A stretch of 64,000 bases of DNA from Verrucomicrobiota bacterium (GTDB taxonomy: Bacteria > Verrucomicrobiota > Verrucomicrobiia > CAIQCK01), in NCBI GenBank assembly GCA_016222825.1, contig JACRQF010000008.1:62001-126000 (forward strand), in the 5' to 3' direction. Each line of letters starts with the position of its first letter. Positions within the stretch are counted from its first letter, which is position 1. The notes beneath the pieces are model-generated. The model saw only the letters and a list, made by a program, of their open reading frames with translations. It did no database searches and had not been told where the DNA came from. Both the position numbers and the translations under genes were made by a program. Shown here in pieces: positions 24,367-33,611 of this stretch.

Positions 24367-24443
24367 CCGGTTGAAGCCAGGACTCCGAACCTAGGCTTCC
24401 ACGCGTAATTGAAGCCGGCGTTCGGAGTCCTAGCTTCAGCCGG
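24367..24443. repeat. Large imperfect inverted repeat (REP-like)
   Basis: The 24-base arms (24367-24390 and 24420-24443) match at 22 of 24 positions; they read from CCGGTTGAAGCCAGGACTCC outward and its complement. A nested GGCTTC/GAAGCC pair lies in the 29-base loop. It lies downstream of the oxidoreductase gene and may stop transcription, or it may be one copy of a dispersed palindromic element. Confidence 0.65.
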
Positions 24444-24520
24444 TTCGGTCCGCCATTGCGAAACACGCAAAAAGGAGCAACTTGACTTGCCCGGCAGAGG
24501 GCCGGGCAGGAAAGGAAAAC

Positions 24521-24976
24521 ATGAAAACAGAACCCATTCCCAAGGGCTACCACACAGTGACTCCCGGTCTGACTGTGAAGGGGGCCGACAAGGTCATCGA
24601 GTTTCTCAAGAGGGCTTTTGACGCGACGGAACTGAGCCGCATCGCGCGCGCTGACGGCGGTGTCATGCACGCCGAGCTGAAGATTGGCGACTCCATCGTG
24701 ATGGTCTGCGAGGCCAGCGAACTGTGCAAACCCACGACAGCTTCGCTCTATCTCTACGTGAACGACGCGGACACCGTCTATCGCCGCGCGGTTCAGGCGG
24801 GAGGCGTCTCGCAGATGGAACTGGGCGACCAGTTCTGGGGCGACCGCGGTGGCAGTGTGACCGACCCGGCCGGCAACCAATGGTGGATCGCCACACATAT
24901 CGAGGACCTGTCCGCGGCGGAAATCGAGAAGCGCGGGCAAGCCTGGATGCAGGAGTATTTCAAGAAAGCCGCTTGA
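24521..24976 (+). CDS. VOC superfamily (PhnB/glyoxalase-like) protein
   Basis: A 151-residue protein of the vicinal-oxygen-chelate fold, PhnB-like branch: YHTVTPGLTVKGADKVIEFL, then HAELKIGDSIVMV, VNDADTVYRRAVQAGG, QFWGDRGGSVTDPAGNQWWI and the THIEDLSAAEI tail. These are the usual markers. Members are soluble, often metal-binding, and mostly of unknown substrate. AGGAAAGG eight bases upstream supports ATG 24521. It stands alone, so context gives no hint of function. Confidence 0.9.
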   Translation: MKTEPIPKGYHTVTPGLTVKGADKVIEFLKRAFDATELSRIARADGGVMHAELKIGDSIVMVCEASELCKPTTASLYLYVNDADTVYRRAVQAGGVSQMELGDQFWGDRGGSVTDPAGNQWWIATHIEDLSAAEIEKRGQAWMQEYFKKAA

Positions 24977-25133
24977 GCGGGCGAGTTCACCCGTCAAGTC
25001 GCTCCACGCCGGCTGCGCAGAGCGGGCTACCGACACGTTCCCTCATCAGGAGAGGACGGAGGTGTGTGTGTCCCTCGACCGGCGATACGCCCGCGAATTC
25101 GTGTCAACGGGCCACTGACTACATTGGTCCGTT

Positions 25134-28100
25134 TTATTTCGTTTCCGCATCCAGGTAGAACGCTTCCATCGTGGAGCGATACTGGCTCATGAGCTTGTCG
25201 TAGAACTCCAACGGCGGCTTAGCGTTGGCAGGCAAGAAGGACTTGTAGGGGTGCTTCTTCGAGTATTCGCTGAACTCCTTGCGGATCGCGGCCAGCGCGT
25301 CGGGCCGGGTGAGCAGGTCTATCGCCGAGGCGGCCATCGCTTTCGCGCCGGCGTTGGCGCCTTTCCAAGCCGTCGAGCCGAACCCGCAGGCCACGGTGGA
25401 CCAGTGATGCCCCTGCGCGCCCGTAGCGGCACCGGGGAAGCGGATAGTGGCGGTGGGGGCGATGAGTGTGACGTCGCCGTGGTCGGAGGAAGCGCCGCCG
25501 GTGAACACGGCCGCGGGTTTTTCTAGCGTGCCGATCTTTGTCGGCATGCCCTTGGTCGCGCTGCCCAGCGTTTTCTGAAGCGCCTTGGCGAACGCGTGCT
25601 CTTCCTCGGTCCACTTCGGCATGCCGATGAGTTCGATGTTCTTCATCATCAACTCGGCGAGCGCCTTGTTGTGATGCGACTGGTGCGCGGCGGCGAGGAC
25701 GCGCGTTTCGGCCAGTTCGGTGCCCGTAGCGAGCGCCGCGCCTTTCGCGCAGTTGACGAGCCGTTCATACATCTCCATCAGGTTCTCGTCGGAGCCGCGC
25801 AGGAAATACCACACCCGCGCGCGGTCGGGGACGACGTTGGGCGCCTCGCCGGCGTCGGGGATGACGTAGTGCATGCGGGCGGAGAAGTGGAGGTGTTCGC
25901 GGAGGTAGTTGGCGGCGACGTTCATGAGTTCCACGGCGTCGAGCGCGCTGCGGCCGCTCCACGGCGCGCCGCCGCTGTGCGCCGTCTTCCCTTGGAACCG
26001 GAAGGTGACGGAGATCATCGCGCTGCCGGCGACGCCGTAGCCGGTGTTGAAGTTCGATCCGGCGTGGTTGTTGATCACCGCATCAACGTCTTTGAACAAC
26101 CCGGCCCGAACCATGTAGGGACGGCTGACGAGAATCTCCTCGGCCGGCGAGCCGAACAGTTTGATCGTGCCGGCGAGCTTGTGCTTCTCCATCGCCTGCT
26201 TCACCGCGATGGCGGCGGCGGTGGCGGCGGACGCCATGAGGTTGTGACCGCAGCCATGCCCCGGCGCGCCGGCCACGACGGGATCGGGTTTCGTCGTGCG
26301 GCCTTTTTGCGAGAGCATCGGCAGGGCGTCGTATTCCACCAAGATGCCCACCACCGGCTTGCCCGATCCGTAGCTGGCCACGAAGCAAGTCGGCATGTCC
26401 GCCAGCCCTGTCTTGACCGTGAAACCGGCGTCCTCCACCGTCTTGATCAGCAGCGCGGAGGATTTGTGCTCCTGCAACCCCAACTCCGCATACGACCAGA
26501 TGGCGTCGGATATCCGGCCGAACTTCGTGACGGTCTCCGGCCGGTTCAGCCAGTCGAGCACCGTTTGTTTCTCCTGAGAAACGCTGGTCTTGGTTGGGCG
26601 TTGCTCCGCGGCACCACGTCGCAAAGCGCGGCCAAATAGTTTTGCGCCGGGCTTCCCGTTATCAACAGCCGCCTGGCCGCCGAGGAAGACGTAGCGCACG
26701 CCGGTGGCGTATTCCTGCGGCTTGTCGAAGGTGGCGCGGTCACGGTAGGTGGCCGGCGCGAAGACCACGATGTCGGCGTGGTAACCCGGACGCAGGTAGC
26801 CGCGTCCGGGAATGCCGAAGATGTCGGCGGGCAATCCGGTCGCGCTGCGAATGGCATGAGGCAACGGGATGGTCTTGTCCTGAATGGCGTAGCGGCCGAT
26901 CTTCCGCGCGAAGGTGCCGAAGTTCCGCGGGTGATGATGCTCGGCGGGATTCTGTGCCCGCGCCGCCCCGTCGGAAGCCGTGGCCACCCACGGCAATGCC
27001 ATCGCCCAACGCACGTCTTTCTCGGACATTGAATGGCAAACCACTTCGGGAGCTTCTTGGGCGACGATCTTGAGCACCAAGTCCACCGTCTCGATTTCTT
27101 CCTTGCCGGCGATTTCCTTCAGGCTTTTGCCGACGTAGTCCGGGAACTTCTTGCTCGCCGCTATCACGATCTTCTCATAACGACCGAGCCGGCTGGCAAT
27201 CACCCGCCGGACCAGCGCGGCGAACTCCGCGTCGCTCGCCATGCGTTTCGCCAAGTCTGCCCGCTTGCACCATTGGACTTGGTTCTCGGGCAGGGTCGCG
27301 TTCACCAGCGAGAAGGAGTTGGCCGTGTAGGGATACTGGTCGGCCGTGATCTTCAACCCCTCGGCGCGGGCCTTCTCGATCATGGCCGCGGCGTCGCGGA
27401 TGCGGCCCCAGTTGGGAATCTCCATGGACTTGAAATGCGAGATGTGGACCGGTGCGCCCGCTTCGCGCCCGATGCGGATGGCCTCCTCGACCGCTTTCAA
27501 CAGATGGTCCGCTTCGTCGCGGATGTGGCTGACATAGACGCCGCCGTTTGCCGCCACGACGCGCGCCAGTGCGATGAGTTCGTCGGTCTCGGCGTAAGAA
27601 CCGGGCGGATAAATCAGCCCAGTGGACATGCCCCACGCCCCGTCACGCATGGCTTGTGCGACCAATGCCTTCATGCGTTCCAACTCCTCGCTCGTCGGCG
27701 CGCGGCGCTCGCTGCCCATGACCTTGCTGCGGATCGAGCCGTGCGGGGCCAGAGCCAGAAGGTTCACGCCGGCGCCGTTTGTCTCAACACCGCTGAGAAA
27801 CTGGGTCGTATCCAACGGCCCGCCGCCGCAGTTGCCTGTGATCATCGTGGTGCAGCCCTGGATGAGGTAGTTCAGACAGGGACGCACGCCGGGCTGGTTG
27901 AGCGTTGAGTCCGTGTGCGTGTGGACGTCAATCAAACCCGGAGCGACGACCATGCCCCGGCAGTTGATGACGCGACCGATCTTGCCCGGCGTGATCTTAC
28001 CGACCGCCACAATCCGCCCATCGCGAACCGCCACATCGCCGACCACCGCTTTCGCGCCCGAACCGTCATGAATCGTCCCTCCGCGAAGCAGCATGTCAGC

Positions 28101-28193
28101 GTCCACCGGCGCGGCCTGCGCCGACGCCGCGAGCGTCGCCAGGCTGACGAGAAACGCGCCAACCCTGATGGCCCGTTGAATTTGATTATGCAT
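25134..28193 (-). CDS. Fused N-acyl-D-amino-acid deacylase and M20 amidohydrolase
   Basis: One 1019-residue frame holds two enzymes behind one signal peptide (ending SAQAAPVDAD). Residues ~32-530 are a D-aminoacylase-type amidohydrolase: PGLIDVHTHTD (His91, His93), TGNCGGG with its bridging Cys, APVHISHFKS and TASDGAARAQNP. Residues ~545-1019 are an M20 peptidase of the AbgB type: LVEYDALP, GHGCGHN, GSPAEE, NNHAGSNF and KTAHSGGAPW. Both halves keep their key residues. Each normally exists as a separate protein, so the fusion suggests sequential periplasmic breakdown of acylated amino acids or peptides. AGGAGA nine bases upstream supports ATG 28193. Confidence 0.9.
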   Translation of the reverse strand: MHNQIQRAIRVGAFLVSLATLAASAQAAPVDADMLLRGGTIHDGSGAKAVVGDVAVRDGRIVAVGKITPGKIGRVINCRGMVVAPGLIDVHTHTDSTLNQPGVRPCLNYLIQGCTTMITGNCGGGPLDTTQFLSGVETNGAGVNLLALAPHGSIRSKVMGSERRAPTSEELERMKALVAQAMRDGAWGMSTGLIYPPGSYAETDELIALARVVAANGGVYVSHIRDEADHLLKAVEEAIRIGREAGAPVHISHFKSMEIPNWGRIRDAAAMIEKARAEGLKITADQYPYTANSFSLVNATLPENQVQWCKRADLAKRMASDAEFAALVRRVIASRLGRYEKIVIAASKKFPDYVGKSLKEIAGKEEIETVDLVLKIVAQEAPEVVCHSMSEKDVRWAMALPWVATASDGAARAQNPAEHHHPRNFGTFARKIGRYAIQDKTIPLPHAIRSATGLPADIFGIPGRGYLRPGYHADIVVFAPATYRDRATFDKPQEYATGVRYVFLGGQAAVDNGKPGAKLFGRALRRGAAEQRPTKTSVSQEKQTVLDWLNRPETVTKFGRISDAIWSYAELGLQEHKSSALLIKTVEDAGFTVKTGLADMPTCFVASYGSGKPVVGILVEYDALPMLSQKGRTTKPDPVVAGAPGHGCGHNLMASAATAAAIAVKQAMEKHKLAGTIKLFGSPAEEILVSRPYMVRAGLFKDVDAVINNHAGSNFNTGYGVAGSAMISVTFRFQGKTAHSGGAPWSGRSALDAVELMNVAANYLREHLHFSARMHYVIPDAGEAPNVVPDRARVWYFLRGSDENLMEMYERLVNCAKGAALATGTELAETRVLAAAHQSHHNKALAELMMKNIELIGMPKWTEEEHAFAKALQKTLGSATKGMPTKIGTLEKPAAVFTGGASSDHGDVTLIAPTATIRFPGAATGAQGHHWSTVACGFGSTAWKGANAGAKAMAASAIDLLTRPDALAAIRKEFSEYSKKHPYKSFLPANAKPPLEFYDKLMSQYRSTMEAFYLDAETK

Positions 28194-28236
28194 AGAAGTG
28201 TCTCCTGATGCCGGCAAAACGCAGGCGACAACACGT

Positions 28237-29301
28237 TCAATGACCGGCGGCTTTCTTCGCAGTTTCCTCCTTGCCGAAGTAACCGAGTTGCTTCAGCGCG
28301 TCGGCGACGTGCGGATAGATGCGCATCGCGTTGCGGAAGTAGATTTTCTCCAGCACGTCGAGCGGCAGCGAGAGGCCGCGCATCTTGTGCTCGTCCTTGA
28401 TGCCGCTCGGCATCTCCTTGTCCGTCTCCAGGAACTCGAAATACCGCTGATACTGCGGCACTTTGTCTTTGATCTTCGGCAGTTTCTTGTCGAGCACTGG
28501 AACGAACCACGGACTGGCCATGTCGGTGCCGAACAGGATGCGGTCGGCGTATTCGATCATGAACTCGCGCAGGTTTTCACGGCCGACGCTGTGCAGGAAG
28601 TTCGGCACGGTGGCGAGGTCCACGTTCAGGTTCGGATACGTCTTGAGCATGTAGCGCAGGTAATCCAACTGCTCGTCGGAGAGGCACAGCCAGAGCATGT
28701 GGGCGTTGACCACCACCATGCGCGGGTGCTTCTTCAGCACGTTCTCCCACGCGTGTTGCTGACGCCAGAACTCCACCGGCTCGTCGAACCACTCCGTGCG
28801 CCGGCCAAAGGTTCCGCACGGGTTCGCCACGTGTGGCGAGGCCGCCACCATGCCGATCTGCTCCATCCTGTCAAAGGTCGGGTCGTTCGCCGGCAGGTCA
28901 ATCTGCACGCCGCGCGCCCAGCCGGGATAGAACTTGAAGCCCATCACGCCGCGTTTCTGCCACTCGGTGAGTTCCTGTGGCGAGAACCGCAGCCCGTCCT
29001 TGATTGTGTAGTCGCTGATGCAGAACTGGATCCGGCCTTGGTAACGCTTGCGCATCTCGTCCAAGTCCGGCGGCTCGGCGCTGCCCAAGCTGATGAACAA
29101 GGCCATGTCCGCGTGAAGTTGCTCCTGGATCGCTTTGCGCAACTCCATCACCTCGTCGAGCTTTTCCCATGTGTTGCCGATGTGCGTATGCACGTCAATT
29201 CGCGGCATCGTCTCCAGCGTGAATTTCGTCTCCGCCCGCGCCGCGCCGCCCAGCGCCAGCCACGCGGCGATTCCCAATGCGCTTATCCAGTGTCGTGACA
29301 T
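28237..29301 (-). CDS. Secreted metal-dependent hydrolase, amidohydrolase-2 type
   Basis: The 354-residue protein has a signal peptide ending GGAARAE. A TIM-barrel amidohydrolase follows: PRIDVHTHIGN (HxH), RGVMGFKFYPGW, VVVNAHMLWL, LNVDLATVPNF and RILFGTDMASPW with the catalytic Asp. The C-terminus has the typical DVLEKIYFRNAMRIY. Such proteins hydrolyse or decarboxylate small ring or acid substrates; the specific one is unknown. AAGGAGAAG precedes ATG 29301. It lies 43 bases upstream of the D-aminoacylase/M20 fusion on the same strand, so the two are probably co-transcribed. Confidence 0.87.
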   Translation of the reverse strand: MSRHWISALGIAAWLALGGAARAETKFTLETMPRIDVHTHIGNTWEKLDEVMELRKAIQEQLHADMALFISLGSAEPPDLDEMRKRYQGRIQFCISDYTIKDGLRFSPQELTEWQKRGVMGFKFYPGWARGVQIDLPANDPTFDRMEQIGMVAASPHVANPCGTFGRRTEWFDEPVEFWRQQHAWENVLKKHPRMVVVNAHMLWLCLSDEQLDYLRYMLKTYPNLNVDLATVPNFLHSVGRENLREFMIEYADRILFGTDMASPWFVPVLDKKLPKIKDKVPQYQRYFEFLETDKEMPSGIKDEHKMRGLSLPLDVLEKIYFRNAMRIYPHVADALKQLGYFGKEETAKKAAGH

Positions 29302-29385
29302 GGTTGCTTCTCCTTTCGCTAACTCAAAAACTTCACGGCTTTGTCGCGAGAATACGCCGTCGCCGAGAGTCGTCAACGGGGAACT

Positions 29386-29877
29386 CTAGCCCTGCTTCAA
29401 TTTGGCGAGCGCACTCTGTTCGTGCAGGATTCGCTTCCGCAGATCGTCTTCGGGAAGATGCGTGTGCGATGGTAAGAACTCCATCGAGACTTGCGGGAAC
29501 TCCCGCTCGAAGAGGAATCGTGCGCGCGCCATGTGGAAATCTGACGTGACCACGATCAATTTCGTGAAACCGTGCCGCGCGACGATAGGGCGGCAGAGTC
29601 TTGCGTCTTCGATGGTGTTGGAGCTTTCCGCGCACTCCACGAACGCTTCAGCGGAAATGCCTTGCGTCGTGAGGTATTCACGCACGTAGTGACCATGCGG
29701 CTTGGTCGTGGTGTTGAAGTGCGCTCCCCATCCCCCTGTGGGAAGGATTCTGCACCCGGGATGTTTCCGATACTCCTTCAACGCCTGGTCACAGCGCTCC
29801 TTGGCGATGCTGGAAAGAGTTCCTCGCTCATCGTTGGGTGCTCCTAAAACGACAATGGCAGTCAGTGTCGCGCTCAC
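29386..29877 (-). CDS. YdcF/DUF218 family protein
   Basis: The 163-residue protein has the DUF218 signature: TAIVVLGAPN at the start, ILPTGGWGAHF, AESSNTIEDA and KLIVVTSDFHMARARFLFE. The DUF218 fold is linked to vancomycin resistance protein SanA and E. coli YdcF, which binds S-adenosylmethionine; functions are poorly known. There is no signal peptide or membrane anchor, unlike SanA-type members, so it is likely cytoplasmic. It starts six bases after the end of the aminotransferase gene, in one direction with it. Confidence 0.87.
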   Translation of the reverse strand: MSATLTAIVVLGAPNDERGTLSSIAKERCDQALKEYRKHPGCRILPTGGWGAHFNTTTKPHGHYVREYLTTQGISAEAFVECAESSNTIEDARLCRPIVARHGFTKLIVVTSDFHMARARFLFEREFPQVSMEFLPSHTHLPEDDLRKRILHEQSALAKLKQG

Positions 29878-29883
29878 TTAAGC

Positions 29884-31218
29884 TCAACTTTTCGCTAGTT
29901 CCTTGCGGTGTGCCCAGACTTTCTCGAAGGCTTTGATATATTGCTCGTTGAGTTCGGGCATTTCCTTGGTGAAGAACGGAAGCGAAAGCCCGCGCTTATC
30001 CGCCGCCGCGGCTCCGGGGAACTGCTCCGCCACCACGGGCTTGTGATGCCACCATTCGCTTTCGTGGAAGATCGCGTTCTTGCACAGGAACTGCGCACCG
30101 GCGGCGCCCACCTGAACACCTTCCGCCCGCAGCGCCTTCACACAGGCTTCCCGCGACATGCCTGCTTCGTCCTCGTTCAGGTATAGCCGGTTTGCGGCGT
30201 AATACACGCGGTCCACATCCTTGCGGTTCTGCTGCTCGTAGAGGCCGGGCAGCTTGGTGATCCGGTCATTGAGTTGGCGGACCTGGGCTTTCAGCACGGC
30301 GTTCCGCTCGGTGAGTTTCGCCAGTTGGCACTTGGCCAGCGCGGCGGCCATCGGGTGCATGCGCAGTTTCATTCCGAGTCCGAAGCTGTATTTCTTGTGG
30401 CTCCCCTTCAACTTCGGCGCCCATTCATAATGACCAAGGATCGTCGCCCGCTCGAAGTCTTCCTGGTTCTGATAGTTCCCCATGCCGCCTTCAATGGACG
30501 GGAGCGGTTTGCTGGCTTGGAAACTGAAACACGCCATCCGCCCCCATGCGCCCATGAACTTGCCGTGCATGGAAGCGCCGTGCGCGTGGCAGGCGTCTTC
30601 GAGGACAATGAGGCCCTTCTCTCTGCAGAAGTCGGAGAGGTGGTCCATGTCGGCCGGCATGCCCAACCAATGCACGGGGAACACGGCCTTCGTGTTCTTG
30701 GTCAGCTTCCGTTTCGCGTCCTCCACGTCGAAATTCAACGTGACGGGATTGATGTCCACCATGACCGGCACCAGCCCGAAGAACCGCATCGGCGTGATCG
30801 TGGCCCAGAACGTGGAGCAAGGCACCATGATCTCGCTGCCGGGCGGCAGATTCAGCGCGAAATACATCGCCGTGATCGCGCTCGTGCCGTTGTAGTGCGC
30901 CTTGCAAAACGGCAGCTTGAAATGCTTCTTCCAGTCCTCCTCCAGCGCATCGTTCGGCGCGTAGTCGGGCTTCCGCAGCACGTCCAGCACGGCCTTCTCC
31001 TCCTCGGCTCCATAACGCGGCCAGGTCGTGCCATCGTCATGCGATGCCGTCACCGCCTTCGCGCCGCCCTTCAACGCCAGCGTCTCCGCATCCTTCCGCG
31101 GCGCGCCCGCCGTCGAGATCGTCGGCGGCAGCAAAAGCCCCGCGCCTGCCAGTCCCGTGGTCTTTATAAACGTCCTCCTTGTCGCGCCGGTCGTTGGGTT
31201 CTGCGTGTTCGTTTTCAT
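29884..31218 (-). CDS. Tat-exported DegT/DnrJ/EryC1/StrS aminotransferase-like protein
   Basis: The 444-residue protein is a sugar-aminotransferase fold with the PLP lysine Lys237 in FSFQASKPLPSIEGG. The cofactor-binding Asp208 lies in LEDACHAHGA, and YNGTSAITAMYFAL is the N-terminal PLP-phosphate loop. It carries a twin-arginine signal (TRRTFIKTTGLAGAG), so it should be folded with PLP and exported. That is odd for a nucleotide-sugar enzyme, since UDP-sugars are cytoplasmic. It may use free sugars or have a non-catalytic role. GGAGAACC before ATG 31218 supports the start. Confidence 0.9.
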   Translation of the reverse strand: MKTNTQNPTTGATRRTFIKTTGLAGAGLLLPPTISTAGAPRKDAETLALKGGAKAVTASHDDGTTWPRYGAEEEKAVLDVLRKPDYAPNDALEEDWKKHFKLPFCKAHYNGTSAITAMYFALNLPPGSEIMVPCSTFWATITPMRFFGLVPVMVDINPVTLNFDVEDAKRKLTKNTKAVFPVHWLGMPADMDHLSDFCREKGLIVLEDACHAHGASMHGKFMGAWGRMACFSFQASKPLPSIEGGMGNYQNQEDFERATILGHYEWAPKLKGSHKKYSFGLGMKLRMHPMAAALAKCQLAKLTERNAVLKAQVRQLNDRITKLPGLYEQQNRKDVDRVYYAANRLYLNEDEAGMSREACVKALRAEGVQVGAAGAQFLCKNAIFHESEWWHHKPVVAEQFPGAAAADKRGLSLPFFTKEMPELNEQYIKAFEKVWAHRKELAKS

Positions 31219-31276
31219 GGTTCTCCAAGTAACAATGAGTTTTTGACTAGGTGGTGGTTTTATCCGTGGGTATGGC

Positions 31277-32164
31277 TCACTTCTTTCCGTTGGCGCTCAT
31301 CCTTGTGAAGTGGAACATCAACACAGCGCCGCCAATCGCACAGACCGCGATGAAAGCGTCAACTCCAAAGACCACCCAAGGCTTCGAGATAATGGGGCAC
31401 ATGTCGAAGCCCGAACCGCGCCCCTTCCCGAAGGTGAGCACGCCCAAACCGTTGTGCCCCGGATAAGCGGCGTGCCACTGAGAAAACCTCAGTAGCCCTG
31501 TCGTGATGTCAAACGCTGCGGCGACTGTGGTGTTGGACGATACGAACTTAACCGGATCAAAACCAGAATCTCGAAGCCAGCGGTAGGCGTTGTAGTGGAT
31601 GTAGCTCGGAACCGCATCTGGAGCGTTTGTGCCCTGCGAACCAGCCCAGAGAAAATTCCAACTCTTGCGGCCCAGCAAGTGAAGCAAAGGCAGCGTGTCA
31701 TCCGATGTCGGTGGAAGGTGAACCGTGACGCCGTAATCCAAGAAGCCATCCCTGATCCATTCCTCTTGTGAACGGTTGCGGTTCGCGTCGGTCCATTTTG
31801 CCCACGCGGTAACATGCCGGTTCGCCATCAACGCCAAGGCATACTCAGTGCAACCACAATGACGGAAATTCTCAGGACTACGAATCCGCTCGTCCAACCA
31901 TAGGAACCACTCCTTGTCACCGTAAAATCCGATCCGATCACCTCGAAAGCAGAGGTCGGGTGAGCTGCCCATCCGTCGGTAATCCTCTTGTTCTTCTTTC
32001 CACCGAGCTGCTTCGGAATGCGTCGCACGCCACACCGGGTCGGCCAAGTGTCTCATCGGGACCAGTTTGTAATGCCACCAATAAGCCGCCAATAATCCCG
32101 AGGCTACGAGCAAGAAGCCAGCGGCAGCGAAAATAAATCGGGTGTGTCGCTTCGCTTGACTCAT
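31277..32164 (-). CDS. Membrane-anchored protein of unknown function
   Basis: The 295-residue protein has a membrane helix at each end (residues ~9-29, FIFAAAGFLLVASGLLAAYW, and ~265-285). Between them is a ~230-residue soluble domain with CFRGDRIGFYGDKEWFLWLDERI, HCGCTEYALAL and GVTVHLPPTSDDTLPLLHLLGRKSW. I recognise no family. The base composition looks less GC-rich than its neighbours, hinting at later arrival. It ends 58 bases upstream of the aminotransferase gene on the same strand. Confidence 0.7.
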   Translation of the reverse strand: MSQAKRHTRFIFAAAGFLLVASGLLAAYWWHYKLVPMRHLADPVWRATHSEAARWKEEQEDYRRMGSSPDLCFRGDRIGFYGDKEWFLWLDERIRSPENFRHCGCTEYALALMANRHVTAWAKWTDANRNRSQEEWIRDGFLDYGVTVHLPPTSDDTLPLLHLLGRKSWNFLWAGSQGTNAPDAVPSYIHYNAYRWLRDSGFDPVKFVSSNTTVAAAFDITTGLLRFSQWHAAYPGHNGLGVLTFGKGRGSGFDMCPIISKPWVVFGVDAFIAVCAIGGAVLMFHFTRMSANGKK

Positions 32165-32194
32165 GGCGGATTTCGTTTCACTCGCCGGCCACGC

Positions 32195-33496
32195 TCACTG
32201 CTTTCCGCCGCCGGCTCGCGGCTTCGGTTTGATGAAGATCACCTCGGCGTAATCAATCCATCCCTTGCGCAGGTCCATGCGGAACCAGCCTTCGCTGTTC
32301 TTCTCATGAAAGCGGGTGGCCGAGCGGGGGCCGAACTCCTTGAGGTCGTATTGCGCCCAGGTCTTGCCCATGTCGAGCGAGACGATGATGCCGGTCTTCA
32401 TCGAGGAGGCGGGCGCGCAATGCGACGCCAGGATCACGTCGTCTTGGATGATCATGTTGCCGGACTCGACCTGCGGGTTGAACAGCATCGTGTGCTTCTC
32501 CGGCTTGGTGATGTCGGCGGGGTCGCAACAGAAGATGCCGCGGTCGTATTCGCCCTGGTTCCACGGCCTGCGGGCGTTCGCGTCGCTGATCCAGTAGCAT
32601 TTGCCGTCCACGAAGTTGATACCGCCGCATTTGTAGCGCGAGTTCGAGTCCACCGAGATGAGGACCTTCCACTGCCACTTGTCCTTCTTCGCTTCGTAGG
32701 TGCCGCGCAGCCAGTGGCATTCCAGTCCGGCTCCGCGATCAATGTCGCCCGTGCAGGCGTAGAACGCGTCCTCGGCCGGATTATACACCACCGTGTGGAC
32801 GTGGCGGCAGACCACGGGATTGTCGGGGTTGCCCAGCAACGTTCCGGTCTTGGCGCCGCCGGGTGAGCCGTTGTCGCGAAGACACGGATTCTGCCCGAAG
32901 GCATAGGCGATCTTCACGGTGCGTCCGCTGTCGGTGGAGTAGTAGATGTTCACGGGCACCGCGCCGCCGACCACGTTGCAGTAGTTGCCCCAGACCATCA
33001 TCTCCCTGCCTTTCACGTTCCACGAGACGACGCCGCAGAGCGTGTGGAAATACCAGCCGGGGTTGTCGGGGTTCTGTGGCTTGTGCGGCAGGTAATCCGC
33101 GCCGTTGGCGTCCTTCACCGTGATCGGCCGGATCGTCTTGAGCTTGTCGGTGCTGAGGAAGAGCCGCTCGCGCGTGCTGAAGAGAATGTTCCCGTTCTTC
33201 AGGATGTGGCTGAACGTGATGTGCTTCTCCTCGGGAAATGCGATGCGATGTGGCCACGTGCGGCCGTTGTCCTCGGAGAGCATCACCTGACCGGCCGCAT
33301 GGCCGAACGCCCTGTTGTCGCGCTGCGAGTCAATGTAAGGCCCCGGCGGTGCCGGCCGATACCAGAAGTGGTCGTTGGATGGAAACTCGTCGGTGGCGGC
33401 GTTCAGCTTGCGCGCGCTGCCTATCATCATTCCTCCGGCGGCAGCCGCAGTAGTGCCCAGAAACTGGCGACGGGTGATTCGTTGTTGTGGCTTCAT
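32195..33496 (-). CDS. Tat-exported BNR/sialidase-like beta-propeller protein
   Basis: The 433-residue protein starts with a Tat signal (ITRRQFLGTTAAAAGGMM). Asp-box-like repeats of sialidase-type propellers follow: MLSEDNGRTWPHR, LFLSTDKLKTIRP, YYSTDSGRTVKI and VSLDMGKTWAQYD. GNPDNPVVCRHVHTVVYNP and several Cys pairs are also visible. I cannot identify the sialidase catalytic set, so it may be a non-catalytic propeller. ATG 33496 has GAGGAAG upstream; an in-frame upstream ATG at 33562 would put 22 Lys-rich residues before the Tat signal and is unlikely. Confidence 0.82.
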   Translation of the reverse strand: MKPQQRITRRQFLGTTAAAAGGMMIGSARKLNAATDEFPSNDHFWYRPAPPGPYIDSQRDNRAFGHAAGQVMLSEDNGRTWPHRIAFPEEKHITFSHILKNGNILFSTRERLFLSTDKLKTIRPITVKDANGADYLPHKPQNPDNPGWYFHTLCGVVSWNVKGREMMVWGNYCNVVGGAVPVNIYYSTDSGRTVKIAYAFGQNPCLRDNGSPGGAKTGTLLGNPDNPVVCRHVHTVVYNPAEDAFYACTGDIDRGAGLECHWLRGTYEAKKDKWQWKVLISVDSNSRYKCGGINFVDGKCYWISDANARRPWNQGEYDRGIFCCDPADITKPEKHTMLFNPQVESGNMIIQDDVILASHCAPASSMKTGIIVSLDMGKTWAQYDLKEFGPRSATRFHEKNSEGWFRMDLRKGWIDYAEVIFIKPKPRAGGGKQ

Positions 33497-33611
33497 GGAA
33501 TTCTTCCTCTTCTGATGCTTCGGGGCTTTCGTTCGCTTCTGAGAGCGCTTTGATTTCTTCACGGCGCGAGGATACGCCGACCCCGCGGGCCGTCAACGGG
33601 GAATTCCTTCC

